Part shown: piece after piece, positions 1 to 5,092 of the stretch
How the letters are laid out: each line of letters opens with the position of its first letter
Position numbering within the stretch: the first letter of the stretch is position 1
NCBI GenBank assembly: GCA_003550945.1
Contig: PULL01000325.1
Coordinates: 1-5,989 of the forward strand
Direction: 5' to 3'
Source of the DNA: Thioalkalivibrio sp.
Lineage (GTDB): Bacteria; Pseudomonadota; Gammaproteobacteria; Ectothiorhodospirales; Ectothiorhodospiraceae
DNA: 5,989 nt
Translations under genes and position numbers: made by a program
The notes under the pieces: generated by a model
Databases searched by the model: none
Told to the model about the DNA's origin: nothing
What the model saw: the letters and a program-made list of their open reading frames with translations, nothing else

Positions 1-1016
1 ACTCTGACCGGCTTTTCCAGCAGCCCGAACAGCCGTTCGATGTTGGCCAGCGACTGGCGGATCTCGCGGTAGACGAAGCCGAGGAAGTTCAGTGGGATGA
101 ACAGCTGGATCATGTAGGCGTTGACCATCACCAGGTCGCCCAGTGTCATGGTGCCGGCGGCCACCTGCTGCGCGGCGAGGATCATCATCACCGTGATTGC
201 AGCGGCGATGATCAGCGCCTGCCCACTGTTCAGCAGCACCAGCGACAGCACGTTCTTTGTCCGGGCGACTTCCCAGGCGGCAAGCCCCTGGTCGTAGCGC
301 TCGGCTTCGAAGCGCTCGTTGCCGAAATACTTGACCGTCTCGTAGTTCAGCAGGCTGTCGATCGCGCGCGTGTTCGACTCGTTGTCGCGCAGGTTCGCCT
401 CGCGCACGAAGCGCGTGCGCCACTCGGTGATCACCACCGAGTAGCCTACGTATACCGCGATGGCCACGAGCACGGTGAACGTGAACACCGGGCCCACCGC
501 GATCAGCAGGATCACCGCGACCAGCAGGATCTCCATCAGCGTCGGGAGGATGTTGAAGACCAGGAACCGCAGCAGGAAGCTGATCCCGCTGGTGCCCCGC
601 TCGATGTCCCGCGACAGCGCGCCGGTCTGGCGCGACAGGTGGAAGCCCAGTTCCAGGCGGTGCAGGTGTTCGAACACCCGCAGCGCGGCCCGGCGCATCG
701 CGCGTTCCGCGACGCGCACGAACACGGCGTCGCGCAGTTCGCCGAAAAAGGTCGCGGAAAACCGCAGCAGACCGTAGGCGACGATCAGCGCGATCGGCAC
801 CGCAACGAGTGCTTCCGGCCCGCTGTCCTCGAAGTGGTCGACGATGAACTTCAGTGCGAGCGGGACCATGACGTTCGCGAGCTTCGCCAGACCCATCAGG
901 CCCAGCGCAAGGAACAGACGGCCGCGGAATTCCGACAGATAAGGCAGAAGGCTGGCGATGATGCGCCAGTTCATCGCCCCTTCGGGCGCGTCGACGAGCG
1001 AGGAATGACCGCGCAT
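1..1016 (-). CDS. Atm1/HMT1-type ABC transporter, permease half (partial, C-terminal ATPase beyond left edge)
   Basis: This is an inner-membrane half-transporter that would fuse six membrane helices to a C-terminal ATPase and act as a homodimer. Read on the minus strand from ATG 1016-1014, 338 codons are open to the window edge. Hydrophobic segments lie at about residues 35-58, 70-92, 150-173, 175-197, 256-281 and 290-313. Family hallmarks are TEWRTRF (198-203), SLLNYETVKYFGNE (221-234) and LNFLGFVYREIRQSL (309-323), which strongly resemble mitochondrial Atm1/ABCB7 and bacterial Atm1. Known relatives export glutathione-linked sulfur compounds or metal-glutathione adducts; the substrate here is inferred only. 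The Walker motifs are not in the window. An in-frame TGA lies about 40 nt upstream of the chosen start. No strong Shine-Dalgarno is visible, and ATG 974-972 (residue 15, before NWRII) is an alternative start. The gene is transcribed divergently from recQ. Confidence 0.9.
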   Translation of the reverse strand, partial: MRGHSSLVDAPEGAMNWRIIASLLPYLSEFRGRLFLALGLMGLAKLANVMVPLALKFIVDHFEDSGPEALVAVPIALIVAYGLLRFSATFFGELRDAVFVRVAERAMRRAALRVFEHLHRLELGFHLSRQTGALSRDIERGTSGISFLLRFLVFNILPTLMEILLVAVILLIAVGPVFTFTVLVAIAVYVGYSVVITEWRTRFVREANLRDNESNTRAIDSLLNYETVKYFGNERFEAERYDQGLAAWEVARTKNVLSLVLLNSGQALIIAAAITVMMILAAQQVAAGTMTLGDLVMVNAYMIQLFIPLNFLGFVYREIRQSLANIERLFGLLEKPVR

Positions 1017-1153
1017 GGCAGAATTCGGGAGTCGCAGAGCGGATGAGGCCGCTCACTCTAAGGCGCCCCCGGCGGCGAGGTCCAGTGCGCCTCAACCGGG
1101 CGGGCTTTACCACGGCTGTGGCCGGATGCAGTTTCCAGGGACGGGAGAACAGG
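1017..1153. other. divergent intergenic region between the ABC transporter gene and recQ
   Basis: This 137-bp gap separates two divergent start codons, so it should hold promoters for both genes. I could not find a convincing -35/-10 pair with 16-18 bp spacing on either strand, nor a GG-N10-GC element. The recQ frame is open upstream to an ATG at 1043. That ATG has no ribosome-binding site, and the intervening residues are arginine-rich and unlike any RecQ N-terminus, so I treat this stretch as non-coding. Confidence 0.6.
1143..1147 (+). promoter_or_regulatory. ribosome-binding site setting the recQ start
   Basis: GGGAG lies six bases before ATG 1154. This favours 1154 over the upstream in-frame ATG at 1043 and over the internal ATG at 1199, and gives a RecQ of ordinary length. 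Confidence 0.7.
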
Positions 1154-3022
1154 ATGCGCAATCCAGAGGTTGAATCATTGCAGGCCCACGGCCCCGGCAT
1201 GAGCCCGGAACCCGAACGGATTCTGGCCGAGGTGTTCGGGTATCCGGGCTTCCGCGGGGCGCAGCGGGAGATCATCGACTGCGTGATCGGTGGCGGTGAT
1301 GCTCTGGTGCTGATGCCCACCGGTGGTGGCAAGTCGCTGTGCTACCAGATTCCGGCCATGGTGCGGCCCGGAGTCGGTGTGGTGATTTCGCCATTGATCG
1401 CGCTGATGCAGGACCAGGTCGCGGCGCTGCGGCTCAATGGCGTGCGGGCCGCCGCGCTGAATTCGGCGCAGACCCTTGCCGACATCCGGGCCACCGAACA
1501 GGCGCTGGAAGCCGGCGAGTTGGACCTGCTGTACATCGCGCCCGAGCGGCTGCTGTTGCCGCGCAGCCTGGAGTTGCTGGAGCGCTGCCGGCTGGCGCTG
1601 TTCGCGATCGACGAGGCGCACTGCGTGTCGCAGTGGGGGCACGACTTCCGGCCCGAGTATATCCAGCTGTCGGTGCTCGCAGAGCGCTTTCCCGCCGTGC
1701 CGCGCATCGCGCTGACCGCAACCGCGGATGGGCCCACCCGGCACGACATCGTGACCCGCCTCGGTCTCGACGGGGCGCGGCAGTTCGTCAGCCGTTTCGA
1801 CCGTCCGAACATCCGCTACCGTATCAGCCAGTCCGACAGCAGCGGAGCGCGCAACCGCCTGCTGCGCTTCATCCGCGAGGAGCACCCGGGCGAGGCCGGC
1901 ATCGTCTATTGCCTTTCGCGCAAGCGTGTCGAGGCGGTGGCCGAATGGCTGGCCGCACAGGGACTGACTGCGTTGCCCTACCACGCCGGGCTGACCACCG
2001 CGGAGCGCGAGCGCAACCAGACGCGGTTCCTGCGCGAGGAGGGTGTGATCATCGTCGCGACCATCGCGTTCGGCATGGGCATCGACAAGCCCAACGTGCG
2101 CTTCGTCGCGCACATGAACCTGCCCAAGAGCGTGGAGGCCTACTACCAGGAAACCGGCCGGGCCGGCCGCGACGGATTGCCCGCCGACGCCTGGATGCTC
2201 TACGGCCTGCAGGACGTGATCACGCTGCGCCAGATGCTCGAGCAGTCCACCGCCGACGACGGGCACAAGCGGGTCGAGCGGCACAAGCTGGAAGCCATGC
2301 TCGGGCTCTGCGAGCTGACCACCTGCCGACGCCAGGCGCTGCTCGCGTATTTCGGTGATGCGCTTCCCGAACCCTGCGGCAACTGCGACACCTGCCTGGA
2401 TCCGCCAGCCACCTGGGACGCGACGGTGCCGGCGCAGATGGCGCTGTCCTGCGTGTACCGCACCGGCGAGCGCTTCGGCGTGAACCACCTGGTCGATGTG
2501 CTGCGCGGGCGCGTACAGGAGCGGGTACGCCGATTCGGGCACGATCGACTCGGCATCTTTGGCATCGGCGCGGATATCGAGGCGGCGGAATGGCGAAGCA
2601 TCTTCCGCCAGTTGATCGCGCGCGGGCTGCTTCGCGTCGATCACGATGGGTTCGGCGCACTCAAGCTCGACGAGTCCTGCCGCCCGCTGTTGCGCGGCGA
2701 GGTCCGGATTGACCTGCGCCGCCAGGTACGTTCGGCGCGCTCCGGGCGTCCTCAGGCCACCCCGAAGGAATCAGTGGAGACGCCGTTCGACCCCGCGCAA
2801 CAGGAACTCTGGGACGAACTGCGTGCCTGCCGCAGGCGGCTCGCGGATGCCCAGGGTGTGCCGCCTTTCATGATCTTCCACGATGCGACACTGCGGGAGA
2901 TGGTGCGCGCAGCCCCGGCAAGCCTGGAGCAACTCGCCCGCATTTCGGGCGTGGGTGTGGCCAAGCTGGAGCGCTATGGGGACGAATTTCTGTCGGTCAT
3001 ACGTCAGAATAGCCAGCGATGA
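1154..3022 (+). CDS. recQ: ATP-dependent DNA helicase RecQ
   Basis: This is a 3'-5' superfamily 2 DNA helicase of recombination and replication-fork repair, acting in the cytoplasm. It is 622 residues, close to the 609 of E. coli RecQ, and looks complete. Motifs in order: motif 0 FRGAQREII near the N-terminus; Walker A MPTGGGKS with Lys60; motif Ia VISPLIALMQDQV; DEAH at 153-156, followed by the aromatic-rich loop SQWGHDFRPEY; motif III ALTATAD; motif IV GIVYCLSRKR; motifs V-VI FGMGIDKPNVRF and YYQETGRAGRDG. The RecQ-Ct zinc site has Cys391, 408, 411 and 414, with the same spacing as E. coli C380/397/400/403. A winged-helix region follows, and then an HRDC domain at about 545-620 (AQQELWDELRACRRRLA through ISGVGVAKLERYG). 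No residue expected for activity is missing. The next gene begins 33 bp downstream on the same strand, suggesting cotranscription. Confidence 0.97.
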   Translation: MRNPEVESLQAHGPGMSPEPERILAEVFGYPGFRGAQREIIDCVIGGGDALVLMPTGGGKSLCYQIPAMVRPGVGVVISPLIALMQDQVAALRLNGVRAAALNSAQTLADIRATEQALEAGELDLLYIAPERLLLPRSLELLERCRLALFAIDEAHCVSQWGHDFRPEYIQLSVLAERFPAVPRIALTATADGPTRHDIVTRLGLDGARQFVSRFDRPNIRYRISQSDSSGARNRLLRFIREEHPGEAGIVYCLSRKRVEAVAEWLAAQGLTALPYHAGLTTAERERNQTRFLREEGVIIVATIAFGMGIDKPNVRFVAHMNLPKSVEAYYQETGRAGRDGLPADAWMLYGLQDVITLRQMLEQSTADDGHKRVERHKLEAMLGLCELTTCRRQALLAYFGDALPEPCGNCDTCLDPPATWDATVPAQMALSCVYRTGERFGVNHLVDVLRGRVQERVRRFGHDRLGIFGIGADIEAAEWRSIFRQLIARGLLRVDHDGFGALKLDESCRPLLRGEVRIDLRRQVRSARSGRPQATPKESVETPFDPAQQELWDELRACRRRLADAQGVPPFMIFHDATLREMVRAAPASLEQLARISGVGVAKLERYGDEFLSVIRQNSQR

Positions 3023-3044
3023 TTCGACGCCTCTGACGGCGAAA

Positions 3045-3049
3045 GGGGA
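3045..3049 (+). promoter_or_regulatory. ribosome-binding site supporting a GTG start
   Basis: GGGGA, within AAAGGGGA, ends six bases before GTG 3056. It fixes the start of the DUF3581 gene at a non-ATG codon. The first in-frame ATG is about 90 codons in, after the conserved N-terminal block, so the GTG start is well supported. Confidence 0.75.
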
Positions 3050-3055
3050 CCACCA

Positions 3056-3787
3056 GTGATCGAAAGCGCCTTTCTGCGGCCGTACCACGAACAGCGGGAC
3101 GGACGCGTGTACATCCGCCCGGAGCAGGCGAGCCGCTTCGCAAAGGGAATTGCCGGCGACTTCAATCCCATCCATGACCCCCACTCCAAGCGCTTCTGCG
3201 TGCCCGGTGATCTGCTCTTCGCACTGGTCCTGGCCCACTACGGTGTCAGCGCCAGCATGCACTGCCGTTTCGTCGGGATGGTCGGGGACGGCGTCGCGCT
3301 GGTGTTCCCGGAAGAGCCCGGTTCGCGCATCGTGATCAGCGACACGCAGGGAAAGGCCTATCTCGAGGTCGACCGGGAAGGTCCGGTGGTTACCGACCCC
3401 TACACCGTCGAGGCGCTGACACGAAGCTACGCCTCGTTCTCCGGCCAGAACTTTCCCCACGTGCTGGTTCCCCTGATGGAACAGCACCAGGTGATGGTCA
3501 ACCCGGCGCGGCCGCTGGTGATCTACGAGCGGATGTCGCTGGAGTTGCAGACGCCGGTTGGGGGCCTCACGGAGACCGTGCAGCCGCGACTCGAGTCGGC
3601 CGAGATGCGGGTGGACGGAAAACGCGCGGATGTGCGGCTCGACTACGCACTGTGTGTCGAGGGCGATCCGTTCGCGCGGGGGAGCAAGCACCTGGTCCTG
3701 AGCGGGCTCAGACCCTTCGATCCGGAGGTGATGCACGCGATGGAGGCGCAGTACGCCGGCTGGAAGGAGGCCTACCAGTCCGACTGA
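3056..3787 (+). CDS. DUF3581-family protein, probable hotdog-fold
   Basis: This 243-residue soluble protein has no signal peptide or membrane segment. The N-terminal block (PEQASRFAKGIAGDFNPIHD, KRFCVPGDLLFALVLAHYG, FVGMVGDGVALVFPE) matches what I recall of DUF3581, a proteobacterial family without assigned function. The core AGDFNPIHD (residues 33-41) closely resembles the active-site signature of MaoC/R-specific enoyl-CoA hydratase hotdog proteins. Asp35 and His40 have the same +5 spacing as the catalytic Asp31/His36 of Aeromonas PhaJ, and a glycine-rich helix-like segment follows. The second half (about 150-235, LVIYERMSLELQTPVGG through DVRLDYALCVEGD) alternates like beta-strands and could be a second hotdog half. 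Hydratase or thioester binding is inference only. The gene starts 33 bp after recQ and probably shares its transcript. A GACGG/CCGTC repeat overlaps the stop codon but lacks a T-run. Confidence 0.85.
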   Translation: MIESAFLRPYHEQRDGRVYIRPEQASRFAKGIAGDFNPIHDPHSKRFCVPGDLLFALVLAHYGVSASMHCRFVGMVGDGVALVFPEEPGSRIVISDTQGKAYLEVDREGPVVTDPYTVEALTRSYASFSGQNFPHVLVPLMEQHQVMVNPARPLVIYERMSLELQTPVGGLTETVQPRLESAEMRVDGKRADVRLDYALCVEGDPFARGSKHLVLSGLRPFDPEVMHAMEAQYAGWKEAYQSD

Positions 3788-3809
3788 CGGCCGGACCGTC
3801 CAGCCGGGA

Positions 3810-3826
3810 TGCACCATCTTGGTGCG
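3810..3826 (+). promoter_or_regulatory. NtrC (GlnG) binding site 1, upstream enhancer
   Basis: TGCACCATCTTGGTGCG contains a perfect inverted repeat, GCACCA-TCT-TGGTGC (6 + 3 + 6). It fits the enterobacterial NtrC operator form TGCACC-N5-GGTGCA with one outer mismatch. Its centre, about 3818, is roughly 119 bp upstream of the predicted sigma-54 transcription start (near 3937), a normal enhancer distance. The site overlaps an ATG at 3809 that has been left out of the gene below. Confidence 0.78.
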
Positions 3827-3853
3827 GAGCTCGTGAACCGGAATGGCGCACAT

Positions 3854-3870
3854 CGCACCCCTTTGGTGCA
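3854..3870 (+). promoter_or_regulatory. NtrC (GlnG) binding site 2, promoter-proximal enhancer
   Basis: CGCACCCCTTTGGTGCA has the arms GCACC and GGTGC around a 5-base centre, plus the 3' consensus A; the outer 5' T is replaced by C. Its centre, about 3862, is 44 bp (about four helical turns) from site 1 and roughly 75 bp upstream of the predicted start. The two sites should therefore face the same side of the helix, as needed for cooperative NtrC oligomers. Confidence 0.74.
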
Positions 3871-3910
3871 TGCCGTGCGCGTGCCCCTTTCCTGGCCTGA
3901 CCCGCGAAGC

Positions 3911-3926
3911 TGGTCCGCAACTTGCT
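3911..3926 (+). promoter_or_regulatory. sigma-54 (RpoN) -24/-12 promoter for the EAL gene
   Basis: TGGTCCGCAACTTGCT aligns without gaps to the RpoN consensus TGGCAC-N5-TTGCW. The invariant GG (3912-3913) and GC (3924-3925) are present with exactly ten bases between them, the TTGCT -12 block is intact, and only two of the six -24 positions differ. Transcription would start near 3937, leaving a leader of about 28 nt before ATG 3965. The two NtrC-type sites upstream make a chance match unlikely. No clear IHF site lies in the GC-rich stretch between enhancer and promoter. Confidence 0.8.
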
Positions 3927-3949
3927 TTCCGGGCTGCAGCGCCGGTAGC

Positions 3950-3955
3950 GGGAGA
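3950..3955 (+). promoter_or_regulatory. ribosome-binding site of the EAL gene
   Basis: GGGAGA ends about nine bases before ATG 3965 and lies just downstream of the predicted transcription start. The spacing is slightly long. A second in-frame ATG at 4028, with GGGG (4017-4020) seven bases before it, is the main alternative start. Confidence 0.55.
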
Positions 3956-3964
3956 AGCGGATCC

Positions 3965-4987
3965 ATGTTGTTAGTGCGTCTTTGTGGCGATACCGTGCCC
4001 AAGAGCTGGAACCGCTGGGGTCGGCCGATGACGCGGGATTCCCACCGCCTCTGGGCCTTTCTCCTGCCGCCTGGGATGGATCTGGCCAACCTGGTGCAGG
4101 CGCTGGTGATGGAAACGCCAGCTGACCAGCTGGATTCCTGCCTTGCCGTCTGGATCAATCCTGATTTCGACGGCCGGCTGCCGGTCTCGGTGCTCGACGA
4201 ACTGGAGCCGCTGACCGTGCTCCATACGCGTCTGCACGAGCCCTGGATCATGGGTGATCTCGGCTCGCGGGTCCGGCCGGTGTTCCAGCCGATCGTTTCT
4301 CTGCAGGGGCCGGGGCGGCTGCTTGGCTACCAGATGCCCTGCGTGCTCGAGCACCCCGAGCGAGGCGAGGTGGCCGGCTCCGAATTTTACCTGCTGGCGC
4401 GCCAGGCGCGGCGCGTGGAGGCCGTCGAGCAGGCTTGCCAGATCGCGGCACTGGTGCGCAGGTCCGAGTACCTGCCTCGAGGGGTTCCGGCTTTCGTGCG
4501 CGCCTTCCCGCGCTCGCTGCTGCAGCAGGACCTGCGCAGGCATCCCTCCTACACCTGCCTTGAACGCCTGGGGATCGATCCCCGTGACATCGTGATCGAG
4601 GTCGCGGAGCGCGGCCAGGTGGACGACATCGACGCGCTGATCAACAGTTGTGGAATCCTGCGCAGCATGGGGTTTCGGATCGCGCTGGACGAAGTCGGCG
4701 CCGGGATGGGCCATGTGGGATTGATGGCGGGCCTGGAGCCGGAGTTCATCCGCCTGGACAAGGGGTTGATCCGCCACGCGCAGCGGGCTCAACCCGGCGC
4801 ATCCCTGCTGGAGGGACTCGTGATGACCGCGCGCAGTATCGGGGCCGCGACCGTGGCCGAGGGCCTCGTGGACACGGACAGCCTGCGCCTGTGCCGCGAA
4901 CTGGGAGTGGACTACGGCCAAGGGGAGATGATCGGGTCCTGTGCGCCGGTGCCCGAAGCCCCCCGGGCGCTGCCGGCAGCGGATTGA
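3965..4987 (+). CDS. EAL-domain protein with degenerate active site, probable non-catalytic c-di-GMP-related regulator
   Basis: This is a 340-residue cytoplasmic protein with no signal peptide or membrane helix. Residues 1 to about 103 match no domain I recognise. Residues 104-327 form an EAL (c-di-GMP phosphodiesterase) fold: FQPIVSL (107-113), DIVIEVAE (208-215), GFRIALDEVGAG (236-247), EFIRLDKGLI (260-269), TVAEGLVDTDSL (296-307) and GVDYGQGEMIG (314-324). Catalytic positions are partly lost. The EAL glutamate is Gln123 (GYQMP), the metal-binding Asn of the N-x-S motif is Arg179 (VRAFPRSL), DDFG is DEVG (Glu243), and the lysine before LD is Arg263. Glu212, Glu215, Asp242, Glu299 and Gln319 remain. 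Hydrolysis is therefore unlikely; a binding or protein-protein role, as for YdiV-like proteins, is inferred. An open frame reaches back to ATG 3809, but the sigma-54 promoter lies inside that extension, so 3965 is preferred. Expression is probably NtrC/RpoN dependent, that is, induced by nitrogen limitation. Confidence 0.88.
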   Translation: MLLVRLCGDTVPKSWNRWGRPMTRDSHRLWAFLLPPGMDLANLVQALVMETPADQLDSCLAVWINPDFDGRLPVSVLDELEPLTVLHTRLHEPWIMGDLGSRVRPVFQPIVSLQGPGRLLGYQMPCVLEHPERGEVAGSEFYLLARQARRVEAVEQACQIAALVRRSEYLPRGVPAFVRAFPRSLLQQDLRRHPSYTCLERLGIDPRDIVIEVAERGQVDDIDALINSCGILRSMGFRIALDEVGAGMGHVGLMAGLEPEFIRLDKGLIRHAQRAQPGASLLEGLVMTARSIGAATVAEGLVDTDSLRLCRELGVDYGQGEMIGSCAPVPEAPRALPAAD

Positions 4988-5092
4988 CCATCGCCAGCCC
5001 TTGAGCGACCGGTGTTGCTCCGGCGGCACTTGCCAAAGGGATCAGCGGTTGCGCACCATGACGGTCGTGTCCCGGATCTGGGTCGGAGAACC
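4988..5092 (+). other. short intergenic region before the dacB-like gene
   Basis: This 105-bp gap shows no T-run terminator and no convincing sigma-70 or sigma-54 promoter. An ATG at 5058 is out of frame with the downstream gene and opens no recognisable protein. The downstream gene could be read from an unseen promoter here or by readthrough from the EAL gene. Confidence 0.4.
5085..5088 (+). promoter_or_regulatory. ribosome-binding site of the dacB-like gene
   Basis: GGAG (in GGAGAACC) lies four bases before ATG 5093. The spacing is tight but acceptable. ATG 5105, four codons later, would have wider spacing (16 bases), but it would remove both arginines from the basic start of the signal peptide, so 5093 is preferred. 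Confidence 0.55.

Noticed and set aside
460..1046. Plus-strand open frames of 105 and 135 codons
   Set aside because: They lie opposite the ABC transporter, whose minus-strand translation matches the Atm1 family throughout; their compositions are shadow-like.
1116..1131. CTGT-N8-GCAG, a LexA-like sequence upstream of recQ
   Set aside because: It has only the outer CTG/CAG triplets; the second half-site is GCAG rather than ACAG and the centre is GC-rich, so a chance match is likely.
1175..2644. 489-codon open frame on the minus strand opposite recQ
   Set aside because: It mirrors the third-position GC bias of recQ, has a shadow-like composition rich in His, Gln, Arg and Ala, and no recognisable domain; recQ on the other strand is unmistakable.
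3786..3800. GACGG-CCGGA-CCGTC hairpin at the DUF3581 stop codon
   Set aside because: The stem is only 5 bp and no T-run follows, so it does not qualify as an intrinsic terminator.
3811..3869. The two GCACC/GGTGC inverted repeats as terminator hairpins
   Set aside because: Short 5-6 bp stems without T-runs; their sequence, spacing and position upstream of a -24/-12 element fit NtrC operators much better.
2771..3871. 366-codon minus-strand open frame across the end of recQ and the DUF3581 gene
   Set aside because: It spans two well-supported plus-strand genes and an intergenic gap, and shows no domain or ribosome-binding site.
4968..4981. Perfect 14-bp palindrome CGCTGCCGGCAGCG at the end of the EAL gene
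   Set aside because: It lies inside the coding region, has no T-run, and such GC palindromes are frequent in DNA of this composition.
3971..5029. 352-codon minus-strand open frame opposite the EAL gene
   Set aside because: Antisense shadow of the EAL reading frame in high-GC DNA.
5053..5067. GCACC-N5-GGTCG, a possible third NtrC half-site before the dacB-like gene
   Set aside because: The second arm matches only three of five bases and no -24/-12 promoter follows.
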